DNA of 64,000 bases from an uncultured Sphingomonas sp. (GCF_946478955.1 NZ_CAMLDL010000003.1:62001-126000), one strand, 5' to 3'; positions 26,207-35,784 are shown, counted from the stretch's first letter. Notes: generated by a model not told the origin, from the letters alone. Translations and numbers: made by a program.

Positions 26207-26295
26207 TCGTTCCTCCCCCGAATTGAACCTCTCCATTGCTGGAGGCTAGCAAGCCTCTCGTCAATTGGCTCCGGCCGTGCTTTATCCCGCGGCGC

Positions 26296-27828
26296 ATGTT
26301 TCGTTCCCTGACCCTTAGCGTCGCCCTTGGCCTTCTCTCCGCCCTCGCCTTCCAGCCGGGCGGTTGGTGGCCGCTCATGATCCTTGCCATCGCTGGGCTG
26401 GCGGAAATGGCGCAGCGGGCGCCGTCACTTCGTCGTTCGTTGCTGATCGGTTGGGGATTCGGGCTTGGCCAGTTTGTGCTCGGTCTGAACTGGATCGCCA
26501 CCGCCTTTACCTTCCAGGCGGCAATGCCGGCGTGGCTCGGCTGGGTCGCGGTGGTGCTACTCAGCCTCTACCTCGCCGTCTATCCGATGCTCGCGGCGGG
26601 GATGGCATGGAAGATCGGGCGGGATCGGCCCGTTGCGCTTGTGCTGGCATTGGCCGGTGCGTGGGTCATTGGCGAATTGCTCCGCAGCATTGTGTTCACC
26701 GGTTTCCCCTGGAATCCGGCCGCCGCCGCGATGGCGGGCACCCCCCTGATAACCACCACCCGGTGGATCGGGACCTATGGCCTGTCGGGGCTTGTGGTGC
26801 TGCTGGGCGGCGCGCTGTGGCTGCTGGTTCGGCAGCGTGAATGGAAATGGCCGGTTGGCATTGCAGCTTTGGTCGCTCTGCTCGTACTGCTCCCACCACC
26901 CCGTCAGACGCATTCGGCGAGCGGCAATGGCGATGGGGCTGTGCCTCGGCCCATTCGCATTGTGCAGCCAAATATCGGTCAGGATGTGAAATGGGATCCG
27001 CAATTCGAGGCCCGGGCCATGCGCCGCCTGGAAGGGCTGAGCGCCCCCGACGCCAGCAAGCCTGAGTTGATTTTCTGGCCGGAGGCGGCTGTGACCACTC
27101 CGCTCAGCGATACGCGGCCCGGCGCAGAGATTTACGTTGAAGAAACCCGCCGCGATGCGACGCGCGTGGTTACCCACAATGACTTGCTGCTGACAGGAGG
27201 GGTGTCGTTACGCTCCGACAATGGCCGGACGGTGGACAGGGCCGCAAACAGCATCTTCATCCTCGGGACCGGCGGCCAGTTCGTCGGCCGGTACGACAAG
27301 GGGCATCTTGTGCCCTATGGCGAATATCTACCGATGCGGCCCATCCTGTCAGCGATTGGCCTGTCGCGCCTCGCCCCTGGCGATGGCGATTTTCAGGCAG
27401 GTAGCGGGCCGGGCACCCTTGGCCTGCCAGGCGGATGGGGCAAGGCGGGATTCCAGGTTTGTTATGAGATGATTTTCTCCGGTAATGTCGTGGACAGAGC
27501 AAACCGGCCGGATTTCATTTTTAACCCGTCCAACGACGCCTGGTTTGGCCGCTGGGGCCCACCGCAACATCTCGCACAGGCGCAGTTGCGCGCCGCAGAG
27601 GAAGGCCTGCCAGTAGTGCGGTCGACGCCGACCGGGATCAGTGCGTTGATTGATGCCGACGGCGCGGTCGTCGCATCTATCCCGTGGCGGACTGCCGGCG
27701 TCATCGACACGACGCTACCCGATCCACGCCAGCCCACGCTGTTTGCGCGGCTCGGCAATGTCATCCCGGTGCTGCTCGGTCTGTTATTTATTGCGGGCGC
27801 GATTGCACTCGGACGCAGGCGCGGCTAG
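26296..27828 (+). CDS. lnt: Apolipoprotein N-acyltransferase
   Basis: 510 residues with about seven transmembrane helices, six of them in the first 210 residues, then a nitrilase-type periplasmic domain. The catalytic triad is visible: Glu in IFWPEAAV, Lys in [14 protein letters not shown], Cys in QVCYEMIF. It adds the third acyl chain to lipoproteins, of which this window encodes several. Start at ATG 26296 gives the usual length. Normally lnt follows corC directly; here an antisense gene pair intervenes. Its stop lies in the putative metK leader stem. Confidence 0.95.
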   Translation: MFRSLTLSVALGLLSALAFQPGGWWPLMILAIAGLAEMAQRAPSLRRSLLIGWGFGLGQFVLGLNWIATAFTFQAAMPAWLGWVAVVLLSLYLAVYPMLAAGMAWKIGRDRPVALVLALAGAWVIGELLRSIVFTGFPWNPAAAAMAGTPLITTTRWIGTYGLSGLVVLLGGALWLLVRQREWKWPVGIAALVALLVLLPPPRQTHSASGNGDGAVPRPIRIVQPNIGQDVKWDPQFEARAMRRLEGLSAPDASKPELIFWPEAAVTTPLSDTRPGAEIYVEETRRDATRVVTHNDLLLTGGVSLRSDNGRTVDRAANSIFILGTGGQFVGRYDKGHLVPYGEYLPMRPILSAIGLSRLAPGDGDFQAGSGPGTLGLPGGWGKAGFQVCYEMIFSGNVVDRANRPDFIFNPSNDAWFGRWGPPQHLAQAQLRAAEEGLPVVRSTPTGISALIDADGAVVASIPWRTAGVIDTTLPDPRQPTLFARLGNVIPVLLGLLFIAGAIALGRRRG

Positions 27829-27896
27829 AGCGTCATATAACAAAACCTTTATATCTTAATTTTTCGCAGTTTTCAGCCAAGGAAATCGCTTTAGCC
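27823..27896 (+). ncRNA. Possible structured 5' leader of metK
   Basis: GGCTAGAGCG (27823-27832) can pair with CGCTTTAGCC (27887-27896): ten consecutive pairs including one G-U, ending on the base before the metK ATG. Inside, ATATAA (27835-27840) and TTATAT (27849-27854) form a second hairpin. The AAGGA ribosome-binding site (27879-27883) lies within the outer stem's loop. The lnt stop codon is in the left arm, so ribosomes finishing lnt would melt it. I could not match it to a known SAM riboswitch class from memory. Confidence 0.4.
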
Positions 27897-29111
27897 ATGC
27901 GTAGCAGCTACCTCTTCACCTCCGAGTCTGTTTCCGAAGGTCATCCGGACAAGGTCGCCGACCAGATCAGCGACGCCATTGTCGACCTGTTTCTGTCCAA
28001 GGACCCGGAAGCGCGCGTGGCCTGCGAAACCATGACCACGACCAATCGCGTCGTGCTGGCCGGTGAAATTCGCGGCGCTGGGATCATGGATACCGATGGC
28101 AACTGGGCACCCGGCATCCGCGAGGAGATTGAGCGGACAGTCCGCGATACGGTCAAGAGGATCGGCTATGAGCAGGAGGGCTTCCATTGGGACAAGCTCG
28201 ACTTCGCCAATCACCTTCACCCGCAGTCAGCGCACATCGCGCAAGGCGTGGATGCAGGCGCGGAAAAGGACGAAGGCGCCGGCGATCAGGGCATCATGTT
28301 CGGCTTTGCCTGCGACGAAACGCCGGACCTTATGCCAGCGACGCTCGATTATAGTCACAAGATTCTGCACCGCATGGCCGAAGATCGGCACAGCGGTAAG
28401 GCTCCGTTCCTTGAGCCCGACGCCAAAAGCCAGGTCACACTGCGCTTTGAAAATGGCAAGCCGGTCAAGGCGACGGCCATCGTCGTGTCGACCCAGCATG
28501 CCAAGGGATACGACCAGGGCGAAAAGGAAGCCGAGCTTCATGCCTATGTGAAGGACGTCGTCGCCGACGTGCTTCCGGGCGAACTGCTCGGCAATGAAAC
28601 CGTGTATCACATCAACCCGACCGGCAGCTTTGAAATTGGCGGACCGGACGGCGATGCAGGGATCACTGGGCGCAAGATCATCGTCGACACCTACGGCGGC
28701 GCGGCGCCCCATGGCGGCGGCGCGTTCAGCGGCAAGGACCCGACCAAGGTGGATCGTTCTGCAGCTTACGCCGCGCGTTACCTTGCCAAAAACATCGTCG
28801 CGGCGGGTCTTGCCAACCGCTGCACCATTCAGTTGGCCTATGCGATCGGCGTGCCTGAGCCACTCTCACTCTACGTCGACACGCATGGCACCGGAACCGT
28901 CGGTGACGACGCAATCGAAGCCGCGATTGGCAAGATCGCCAAGCTCGGCAAGCTGACCCCGCGCGGCATCCGCACGCACTTGTCGCTTAACAAGCCGATC
29001 TATTCGCCGACCGCGGCCTATGGCCATTTCGGCCGTCACGCAGACGGCGATTACTTCCCGTGGGAGAAGACCGATCTAGTCGACGATTTGAAGGCTGCCC
29101 TGAACGGCTAA
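27897..29111 (+). CDS. metK: S-adenosylmethionine synthetase
   Basis: 404 residues. Signatures are [17 protein letters not shown], the [13 protein letters not shown] loop, and [23 protein letters not shown]. It makes SAM from methionine and ATP. ATG 27897 gives the expected [15 protein letters not shown] start; the longer open frame runs back antiphase through lnt and is not real. Confidence 0.97.
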   Translation: MRSSYLFTSESVSEGHPDKVADQISDAIVDLFLSKDPEARVACETMTTTNRVVLAGEIRGAGIMDTDGNWAPGIREEIERTVRDTVKRIGYEQEGFHWDKLDFANHLHPQSAHIAQGVDAGAEKDEGAGDQGIMFGFACDETPDLMPATLDYSHKILHRMAEDRHSGKAPFLEPDAKSQVTLRFENGKPVKATAIVVSTQHAKGYDQGEKEAELHAYVKDVVADVLPGELLGNETVYHINPTGSFEIGGPDGDAGITGRKIIVDTYGGAAPHGGGAFSGKDPTKVDRSAAYAARYLAKNIVAAGLANRCTIQLAYAIGVPEPLSLYVDTHGTGTVGDDAIEAAIGKIAKLGKLTPRGIRTHLSLNKPIYSPTAAYGHFGRHADGDYFPWEKTDLVDDLKAALNG

Positions 29112-29131
29112 ATTCACGTCAGTCAGCGATA

Positions 29132-29170
29132 AAGGCCCGCCCGTCATGCATGACTGGCGGGTCTTTTTTT
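29132..29170 (+). terminator. Intrinsic terminator of metK
   Basis: A long near-perfect hairpin, GGCCCGCC...GTCATG paired with CATGAC...GGCGGGTC, is followed by a run of seven T. Confidence 0.92.
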
Positions 29171-29371
29171 GTCGGAATTCCGCCCTCCTGGTAATTGATT
29201 GCATAATATCGGCACCCCCGGGCTGCCTGAGGCAAACCGTTCGTCGTTAATCCGACACTTTTTGGTTAATGGGGCTGGTTTGTTGTCGGCGGTTCATGAA
29301 ACTGAAGCCAACATCGGGTCGTTACACAGGCTGTTTCGCCCAGTGCGACCAACGATAAGGAGTTTTGTTTC

Positions 29372-29671
29372 ATGCGGAGGACCATGCTGGCACTTGTGGC
29401 CGCTTCCCTCACCATTCCGGCGGTTCCGACCATCGCCCTCGCCCGCGACGGCCATTATTATAATGGCAAGGTGTGGCAGGATCGCCAGGGCCGCTGGCGC
29501 TGCAAGCGCCCGAACGGCACCACCGGCCTGATCATCGGCGCCGCCGGCGGCGCGCTGGTCGGCCGTGCCATCGATACCCGCGGTGAACGGGCAACCGGCA
29601 CCATCCTTGGCGCTGCCGCTGGGGCACTTATTGGCCGCAAGATTGATCGCAGCCGCGTTCGCTGCCGCTAG
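29372..29671 (+). CDS. Glycine-zipper 2TM-domain protein
   Basis: 99 residues: signal peptide (MRRTMLALVAASLTIPAVPTIALA), then DGHYYNGKVWQDRQGRWRCKRPNGTTG. Two glycine-zipper repeats follow, GLIIGAAGGALVGRAID and GTILGAAAGALIGRKID. This RcnB/YMGG-like small envelope protein class associates with the outer membrane; precise role unknown. Start ATG 29372 with AAGGAG upstream. Confidence 0.86.
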   Translation: MRRTMLALVAASLTIPAVPTIALARDGHYYNGKVWQDRQGRWRCKRPNGTTGLIIGAAGGALVGRAIDTRGERATGTILGAAAGALIGRKIDRSRVRCR

Positions 29672-29804
29672 ACTATCCGTTTTACAGCTCGGCCGGCGCT
29701 CACCTCCCACCCCCTGATCGGGCGCCGGCCACCCCTTTGCGACCTGCTGTATTGACACGATAATACACCTGTGACACGCTGTGTGGAACAGGGAGGTTAT
29801 CGTC

Positions 29805-30911
29805 ATGTATTCCCAGAATGATCTGGACGACGCTGTCCGGGCCGGCGCGATCAGCGCCGATTCCGCCGCCGCGCTTCGCAATTTCGTCGACCAGCGCCAG
29901 CCAGGCTCTGTCATCGACGAAGAGCAATTTCGCCTAATTACCGGCTTCAACGATATTTTCGTCGCGATTGCCTCTGCGATCCTCCTGTTCGCGGTAGGAT
30001 GGATTGGTCAATCGATCGGCCAACGCCTTGGACTCGTCATCGACGGCGACGGACCTAGCCCGCTGGCGCCCGCCTTCATCGCTGCGACAAGCTGGGGCCT
30101 TGCCACCTTCTTCACGGCGAAGCGGCGCATGGCGTTGCCGTCAATCCTCTTGCTGTTGGCATTTGTCGGCGGGGTGTTGGCCGCCAGCATGTTCTCGTTG
30201 GTGCTGATGTTTGGTGAGGACCGCCTCAACCATAACGAGACCATGATGGGCTTGCTTGCCGCCGTTTCGGCTGCGGTTGGCGCAGCTGGGGCGTGGTTGC
30301 ACTGGCGCACCTTTAAGGTCCCGATCACAATCGCTGCCGGTGGTGCCGCGATGGCAGGAATTGCCATCAGCATAATGGTGGCCATTGTTGGCGACACGCC
30401 CAGCCTGCGCAATATTTTGCTGGTTCTGACGCTGTGCCTTGGCATCGGCATGTTCCTGTTTGCCATGTGGTGGGATTCGTCGGATCGCGCGCGTACGACC
30501 CGGCGCAGCGATGTCGCATTCTGGCTCCACCTTCTGGCGGCGCCAATGATCGTCCACCCAATCTTCACCCTTCTGGGATTGAACGACGGAACGGCAACGA
30601 TCAGCGAGGGCCTGATCGTGATTGTGCTCTACATCGTGCTCGGCGTAACCGCGCTTGCGATTGATCGCCGTGCGCTGCTCGTTTCGGCGCTAGCTTATGT
30701 GCTCTATGCACTCAGCGAGTTGTTCAAACAGTTCGGCGCGGTTCAGCTCAACATCGCGCTGACCGCATTGGTGATCGGCTCTGCATTGCTGCTGCTGTCG
30801 GCCTACTGGCACCAGGCCCGGCGTGTGATTGTCGACCGCCTGCCGGGCGATCTGCGCAACAAGCTGCCACTGCTCGACCGACCGGTCGTTATTCCTCAAC
30901 CAGCCGCATAA
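29805..30911 (+). CDS. Multi-pass membrane protein of unknown function
   Basis: 368 residues with a soluble N-terminal stretch (YSQNDLDDAVRAGAISADSAAALRNFVDQRQ) resembling the short helical head of DUF2157-type proteins, then about eleven hydrophobic helices. The ATG at 29805 has GGGAGG upstream, better than the GTG at 29781. Its last codons overlap the end of the convergent DUF2794 gene by 23 bases. No function can be assigned. Confidence 0.75.
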   Translation: MYSQNDLDDAVRAGAISADSAAALRNFVDQRQPGSVIDEEQFRLITGFNDIFVAIASAILLFAVGWIGQSIGQRLGLVIDGDGPSPLAPAFIAATSWGLATFFTAKRRMALPSILLLLAFVGGVLAASMFSLVLMFGEDRLNHNETMMGLLAAVSAAVGAAGAWLHWRTFKVPITIAAGGAAMAGIAISIMVAIVGDTPSLRNILLVLTLCLGIGMFLFAMWWDSSDRARTTRRSDVAFWLHLLAAPMIVHPIFTLLGLNDGTATISEGLIVIVLYIVLGVTALAIDRRALLVSALAYVLYALSELFKQFGAVQLNIALTALVIGSALLLLSAYWHQARRVIVDRLPGDLRNKLPLLDRPVVIPQPAA

Positions 30912-31233
30912 GGCGCCGTTCCAGCGGGGCCAGAACGCCCGATAGTTCATGGCCCCGCTTCAGGACGGCACCATGTTCCGACATCAGGACAAACGCCCCC
31001 TGCTTCAGCCGAAGCCGGGGGTGTTTTTCTATCCGTATCTCCGGACGCTCGGCGGTGCGCCGAAACGCAGCAAAAACGGCCGCATGGGGCGAAAAGCTGA
31101 GCCCATAGTCGCGCCAATGACCCGCGGCGACCATGCGTCCATAAAGATCAAGTATGCGTTGAAGCTCGATACGGTCGAACGTCGCAATTGCCTGCCGATC
31201 CCGAGGGTGCGGGAACGGCGTGACGACGCTCAA
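30889..31233 (-). CDS. DUF2794 protein
   Basis: 114 residues from a TTG at 31233 that overlaps the cysE stop (TTGA); GGAG lies eight bases upstream. ATFDRIELQRILDLYGRMVAAGHWRDYGLSF and IRIEKHPRLRLKQGAFVLMSEHGAVLKRGHELSGVLAPL are the DUF2794 signature, an alphaproteobacterial family of unknown role. Coupled translation with cysE suggests a shared context, but I know of no proven function. Confidence 0.85.
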   Translation of the reverse strand: MSVVTPFPHPRDRQAIATFDRIELQRILDLYGRMVAAGHWRDYGLSFSPHAAVFAAFRRTAERPEIRIEKHPRLRLKQGAFVLMSEHGAVLKRGHELSGVLAPLERRLMRLVEE

Positions 31234-31901
31234 GCGGTCTTGCTCCGTTTGGCGGGTTCGACCCCGCGCGTGGCACGAAGGGCCGCGATCTCCTTCTCCA
31301 GCTCGCAAAGACGCGCCAGCACCGGATCGGCAATTTCGCTGCACGGCGTTCCATAAGGAACAAAGCCCGCATTCATTTCGGTTGCGTCGACAAGCACCTG
31401 TTTGGCGGGGATGCCAACCATGGTCGCGCCCGGTGCGACATGCTTGGTGACGACGCTGTTGGCGCCAATCTTGGCGCCCTCGCCGACCACAATCGGGCCA
31501 AGCACCTGCGCGCCGGAACCGATCACGACATTATCGCCAATGGTCGGGTGGCGCTTGCCGGGCACACCATCGCTGGGGTTGGTCCCGCCCAGCGTGACAC
31601 ATTGGTAAATGGTGACATTGTCGCCGATGTTCGCGGTCTCGCCGATCACGGTAAAGCCGTGGTCGATGAAGAAATCGCGCCCGATCTTCGCACCGGGGTG
31701 AATGTCGATAGCGGTTACAAGACGGCCGAGATGGTTCACCAGGCGGGCGAGGAAGTACAGCTCTCCACCATAGAGCCAATGCGCAATACGATGAAAACCA
31801 AGCGCCCAAACGCCCGGATATGTCAGGATTTCCCATTTCGATCGGGCGGCGGGATCTCTCGCCTTCACCGATTCAAGATAGGCATTCAGGCTATTGAACA
31901 A
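31230..31901 (-). CDS. cysE: Serine O-acetyltransferase (EpsC type)
   Basis: 223 residues. N-terminal helical domain (RDPAARSKWEILTYPGVWALGFHRIAHWLY) and a left-handed beta-helix of hexapeptide repeats with IDIHPGAKIGRDFFIDHG, GETANIGDNVTIYQCVTLGGT, GKRHPTIGDNVVIGSGAQVLGPI and the closing VVGIPAK-like VGIPAKQV. It makes O-acetylserine, the precursor of cysteine. Start is a TTG with AAGGA upstream. A cysteine-feedback-resistant or sensitive state cannot be judged. Confidence 0.94.
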   Translation of the reverse strand: MFNSLNAYLESVKARDPAARSKWEILTYPGVWALGFHRIAHWLYGGELYFLARLVNHLGRLVTAIDIHPGAKIGRDFFIDHGFTVIGETANIGDNVTIYQCVTLGGTNPSDGVPGKRHPTIGDNVVIGSGAQVLGPIVVGEGAKIGANSVVTKHVAPGATMVGIPAKQVLVDATEMNAGFVPYGTPCSEIADPVLARLCELEKEIAALRATRGVEPAKRSKTA

Positions 31902-32048
31902 GCGCGCACGTCCTTAATCGTTTGACGATATTTAAGTCTTTCGCGCCCGATTGCAAAGCCGAACGGGGCAATTGCTGCGCCAAGACGGCTTGCGCAAGGG
32001 CAGCCGCTGATGCAATGCTTTGCGTCCTAAACAGGGTGGAGACAGCGC

Positions 32049-32816
32049 ATTTTTGCGGAAATCGTTGCGGATCCTTCGGTCCTGCTTCCCTTCATCCTCA
32101 TCGGCTTTGCCGCGCAGTTGATCGATGGCGCGCTAGGTATGGCTTATGGCGTGATAAGCTCCACCCTTTTGGTCAGCATGGGGGTGCCGCCCGCCATGGC
32201 GTCGGCCGGCGTCCATACGGTCGAAACGGCAACCACGGGCATTTCCGCGATCAGCCATGTTGCGCATCGCAATGTGAACTGGAAACTATTTTTCCGGATC
32301 GTCATTCCGGGCGTGATCGGCGGGGTCCTTGGCGCCTATGTCCTCACCAATATCGATGCCGAGGTCGCGCGGCCTATCGTCCTCATCTATCTGACATCCG
32401 TCGGGCTTTATCTCTTCTGGCGCGGCTGGACCCACAAGCATGTGGAGCGAGAGCCGAAAATCGTTGAACCGCTTGGGCTTGTTGGCGGCTTCCTCGACGC
32501 GGCGGGCGGAGGCGGCTGGGGACCGATCGTGACCAGCAACCTGCTGGTTCAGGGAAATAGTCCGCGCCATACAATCGGCACCGTCAACACGGCAGAATTT
32601 TTCCTGACCATCGTAATATCGGCGACCTTCATTTCCGCACTCGGTTGGAAAGCGGTGACCATGGCAACCATGGGTCTCCTCATTGGCGGCGTGGTGGCCG
32701 CTCCCTTCGGCGCGTGGGTGGCCAAACGCATGGAGGCCGACCGCATTCTTGTCCTGGTCGGCGCGGTCCTTACCGTGACCAGCGGGTTTGGCCTTTGGAA
32801 GCTATTGATGAAATAG
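32049..32816 (+). CDS. TauE/SafE-family sulfite-exporter-like permease (ATT start)
   Basis: 255 residues if begun at the ATT at 32049. LLPFILIGFAAQLIDGALGMAYGVISSTLLVSMG is the first conserved TauE repeat; the second contains GLVGGFLDAAGGGGWGPIVTSNLLVQG. Eight helices in all. The only standard start in frame is a TTG at 32118, which would remove most of helix 1. After the in-frame stop at 32028 there is no ATG, GTG or TTG before that, but GGTGGAGA lies seven bases before ATT. Substrate probably an organic or inorganic sulfur anion; cysE is divergent next to it. Confidence 0.85.
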   Translation: MFAEIVADPSVLLPFILIGFAAQLIDGALGMAYGVISSTLLVSMGVPPAMASAGVHTVETATTGISAISHVAHRNVNWKLFFRIVIPGVIGGVLGAYVLTNIDAEVARPIVLIYLTSVGLYLFWRGWTHKHVEREPKIVEPLGLVGGFLDAAGGGGWGPIVTSNLLVQGNSPRHTIGTVNTAEFFLTIVISATFISALGWKAVTMATMGLLIGGVVAAPFGAWVAKRMEADRILVLVGAVLTVTSGFGLWKLLMK

Positions 32817-32857
32817 GCCGCCGCGCCTTGGTTAATCGATCAGGTCGGTTATATCGT

Positions 32858-32877
32858 GACGATTGATAGGAATCGTC
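32858..32877. promoter_or_regulatory. Inverted repeat covering the oxyR ribosome-binding site
   Basis: Perfect 7-bp arms GACGATT (32858-32864) and AATCGTC (32871-32877) flank GATAGG. The right side contains the only plausible Shine-Dalgarno (AGGAA) and ends one base before the oxyR ATG. It could be an autoregulatory operator or an RNA hairpin limiting translation. Confidence 0.45.
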
Positions 32878-32878
32878 G

Positions 32879-33793
32879 ATGATCATTCACCAGCCCACCT
32901 TGAAACAGCTGCAATATCTGGTCGCGCTCCGCCAATACGGACATTTTGGTCGCGCGGCGGAACATTGCTTTGTGACCCAGTCGACCCTGTCGGCGGGCAT
33001 CAGGGAGTTGGAAACGCTGCTTGGGGTTACGCTGGTAGAGCGCACGCGTCGCGTGGTGCGCTTTACCCCCCTGGGCGACAAGGTGGCCGAAAAGGCCCGG
33101 CGCGTGCTGCAGGAAAGCGAGGAGCTTGCGGCACTGGCGCGGGTCGAGGGCAAGCCTCTGGCGGGCGACCTTCGTATGGGGGTGATCCCGACGATTGCAC
33201 CATTCCTGTTGCCGCGACTGTTGCCCCATTTGCGCACCCAATGGCCCAATCTCAAACTGTTCCTGCGCGAGGAAACCAGTCAGGCGGCGTGCGAGGCGCT
33301 ACATAGCGGAAAGCTGGACTGCGTTCTTCTGGCAATGCCTTACGCCTGCGGCGATGTAGAGGACGTTACGATCGTCGACGACCGGCTATTCGTGGCGTTT
33401 CCGTCGGGCGAGGCGCCGGACGTAGACCGGATCCCGCCGAATGAAATCGAAGAAGGACGCCTGCTCCTTCTGGAGGATGGCCATTGCCTGAAGGATCATG
33501 CCCTGTCGGCGTGCAACCGGCCGGAAATCCGGGCTAGCGCGGCGATGATGGGGACATCGCTGCACACGTTGGTCCAGATGGTTGCCAACGGTCTGGGCGT
33601 TACGTTCGTGCCAGAAATGGCGCTTCAGGCAGGCATACTAGATCACACCGGAATTGAGGCACGGCCGCTGGATTCCCCCAATGCCTCCCGCCGCATCGCG
33701 CTCGCCTGGCGCCGGGGGAGCCCGCGTGCGGAGGAATTTCGATTGCTTGCCGAATCTTTGCGCGCATTGACGCGCGACGTCGCCCACGCCTGA
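32879..33793 (+). CDS. oxyR: Hydrogen-peroxide-sensing LysR regulator OxyR
   Basis: 304 residues. Winged-helix: LKQLQYLVALRQYGHFGRAAEHCFVTQSTLSAGIRELE. In the regulatory domain the redox cysteines Cys203 and Cys212 lie in GHCLKDHALSAC with the same nine-residue spacing as E. coli OxyR (199/208), so disulfide switching is likely. It activates catalase and peroxidase genes on peroxide stress. Targets are not in this window. Confidence 0.93.
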   Translation: MIIHQPTLKQLQYLVALRQYGHFGRAAEHCFVTQSTLSAGIRELETLLGVTLVERTRRVVRFTPLGDKVAEKARRVLQESEELAALARVEGKPLAGDLRMGVIPTIAPFLLPRLLPHLRTQWPNLKLFLREETSQAACEALHSGKLDCVLLAMPYACGDVEDVTIVDDRLFVAFPSGEAPDVDRIPPNEIEEGRLLLLEDGHCLKDHALSACNRPEIRASAAMMGTSLHTLVQMVANGLGVTFVPEMALQAGILDHTGIEARPLDSPNASRRIALAWRRGSPRAEEFRLLAESLRALTRDVAHA

Positions 33794-33804
33794 GCCGCGC
33801 CGAC

Positions 33805-34374
33805 TCAATCCATATGTTTCAGGCCAATCCGCAGATAATCATAACCGGTGATGAGCGTTAGGGCTGCTGCGGTCCACAAGCTTACGATACCCACCTGATG
33901 AACCCACGGTTGCGACGGAAAGGCACCGCCAAGAATTAAAGCGCCTAGCGCGACCAGTTGGAACGTTGTCTTCCACTTCGCCAATTTGCTGACTGGCATA
34001 GAAACATTGAGCGGCGCCAGAAATTCCCGAAGCCCGGACACAATGATTTCCCGGAGCAGGATGACCAGGGCCGGAATGATCGCAAAATCCTGTATGATCG
34101 GTGCATCACCATCGGCGCGCCGCGACGCCATCAGCATCACGATAACGGCCGCAACCATGATCTTGTCCGCAATCGGATCGAGAAATTGCCCCAGCCGCGA
34201 TATCTGCCCTTGCGCGCGCGCCAGATAGCCATCGAAATAATCCGTAATCCCCACAAGGCTATAGAGGATGAAGGTAATTCCATAATCTATAGGGGTCGGC
34301 TTCCACAGAAGGAATACCAGAATCGGCACCGCCAGAATGCGCGACAGCGTCAGCATGTTAGGAAGGGTCAGCAT
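33805..34374 (-). CDS. pgsA: CDP-diacylglycerol-glycerol-3-phosphate 3-phosphatidyltransferase
   Basis: 189 residues with about four transmembrane helices. The CDP-alcohol phosphatidyltransferase signature DYFDGYLARAQGQISRLG, continuing FLDPIADK, has all the expected aspartates (DG-x2-AR-x8-G-x3-D-x3-D). It makes phosphatidylglycerophosphate for phosphatidylglycerol and cardiolipin. The ATG at 34374 has GAGGGG upstream; a longer frame to 34413 is less likely. It converges on oxyR with only 11 bases between stops. Confidence 0.94.
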   Translation of the reverse strand: MLTLPNMLTLSRILAVPILVFLLWKPTPIDYGITFILYSLVGITDYFDGYLARAQGQISRLGQFLDPIADKIMVAAVIVMLMASRRADGDAPIIQDFAIIPALVILLREIIVSGLREFLAPLNVSMPVSKLAKWKTTFQLVALGALILGGAFPSQPWVHQVGIVSLWTAAALTLITGYDYLRIGLKHMD

Positions 34375-34473
34375 ATCCAAGCCCCTCGTTATAGCGTTTG
34401 GCGTCCCGCGCAAAGCTGGCTATGCGATTTGGCAGGGGAGCAAAATGGGTCTGAAAGCGAAAACAAAGCCTTG

Positions 34474-35748
34474 ATGCAGAATGTCACGCACCTGCTGAAG
34501 GCCAGACGCTTCCTTCCGCTATTTATTACCCAAGCACTCGGCGCCTTCAACGACAGCCTGTTCAAGCAGGTGGTGGTTCTATTCGTCACCTATCAGCTGT
34601 ATAGCGATCCGACGCGCGAGGCGCAGTTTAACGCGATTGCGCAGGGTCTGTTCATCCTCCCATTCTTCCTGTTGTCGGCCACCGCCGGCCAGCTTGCCGA
34701 CATTCGCGATAAGGCAAAGATCATCCGAATCGTGAAGACGGCGGAAATCGGCATCATGGCAGTGGGCGCGGTGGGTCTGTGGTATTCCAGCGTTCCGTTA
34801 ATGCTGGTGGCGGTATTTGCGATGGGTGTTCATTCCACGTTCTTCGGCCCAATCAAATACGCCATCCTTCCCCAGCAATTGCGCAAGGATGAAGTATTAG
34901 GCGGCACCGGCCTGGTTGAGGCGGGAACCTATATCGCGATCCTGCTCGGTACCATCATCGCGGGCCTGCTGGTAAGCGATATCCGGGCAGCCGCGGGCGT
35001 GGTCCTGGCCGTGGCGTGCCTCGGCCTGATCGCGGGGCGCCAGGTCCCCCCTGCCCCGCCCCATTCGCATGAACAGCCGCCCGACTGGCACATTCTGAAA
35101 TCATCGATCCGGCTCGTGAATGCCACCATGCATGTGCCGCGCCTGTTCCTCGCGATTTGCTCGATCAGCTTTTTCTGGGCGATTGGCGCAGTCCTGATTT
35201 TTGCATTCCCGATATTGGTCAAGAATGTCCTGGGCGCGGACGAGCAGGTCGCCAGCCTGTTCATTGCCTGTTTCTCCATCGGTATCGCGATTGGCTCGGT
35301 GGCCATCAACCGCCTGCTCAAAAGTGAAGTCTCGGCAAAGTTTGCACCGGCGGCGGTCTTGTCGATGGGCGCGTTCGTGGTGCTGTTTCATTTTGTTGCC
35401 CAAAGTTGGGCGGACCATGCCGACGGTAGCCTAATCACCCTCGGCAATTTCATTCACCAGCCCAGCTTTCCTCTGATGGCCTTCGCTCTGTTGGGTATTT
35501 CCATTTCTGGCGGGATGTTCGTTGTGCCGCTGTACGCTTTTTTGACGACGACCGTAGATCCGTCCCAGAATGCGCGAACCGTTGCCGCCAACAACGTCGT
35601 CAATAGCGGGGCAATGGTCGGCGGCCTATTGCTCGCGCTTGCGCTCAGCAGCTTGGGGTTCAGCCCCTTGGCGCACCTCTGGCTGGTGGCCGGAATGTGC
35701 CTGATCTCCGCCTGGCTGGCGCAAAAACTCCATCGCGCTTGCGATTAG
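34474..35748 (+). CDS. MFS transporter of the lysophospholipid-transporter (LplT) type
   Basis: 424 residues with about 12 helices. FLPLFITQALGAFNDSLFKQVVVLFVTYQL is the LplT-like opening, and GVHSTFFGPIKYAILPQQLRKDEVLGGTGLVEAGTYIAILLG is the diagnostic block of LplT and of the MFS half of Aas fusions. Likely flips lysophospholipids inward for reacylation; pgsA is divergent next to it, fitting phospholipid metabolism. No acyltransferase domain is fused. The start is set at ATG 34474 without a good ribosome-binding site. The open frame further upstream is antisense to pgsA. Confidence 0.85.
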   Translation: MQNVTHLLKARRFLPLFITQALGAFNDSLFKQVVVLFVTYQLYSDPTREAQFNAIAQGLFILPFFLLSATAGQLADIRDKAKIIRIVKTAEIGIMAVGAVGLWYSSVPLMLVAVFAMGVHSTFFGPIKYAILPQQLRKDEVLGGTGLVEAGTYIAILLGTIIAGLLVSDIRAAAGVVLAVACLGLIAGRQVPPAPPHSHEQPPDWHILKSSIRLVNATMHVPRLFLAICSISFFWAIGAVLIFAFPILVKNVLGADEQVASLFIACFSIGIAIGSVAINRLLKSEVSAKFAPAAVLSMGAFVVLFHFVAQSWADHADGSLITLGNFIHQPSFPLMAFALLGISISGGMFVVPLYAFLTTTVDPSQNARTVAANNVVNSGAMVGGLLLALALSSLGFSPLAHLWLVAGMCLISAWLAQKLHRACD

Positions 35749-35767
35749 GGATTAGGGATTAGGGATT
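35743..35767. repeat. GATTAGG tandem repeat over the MFS stop codon
   Basis: Three perfect copies of the heptamer GATTAGG (35743, 35750, 35757) and a fourth partial copy. The stop TAG of the MFS gene lies in the first copy, so copy-number change would not alter the protein. Confidence 0.85.
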
Positions 35768-35784
35768 GCCGGATCTATCGGCGG

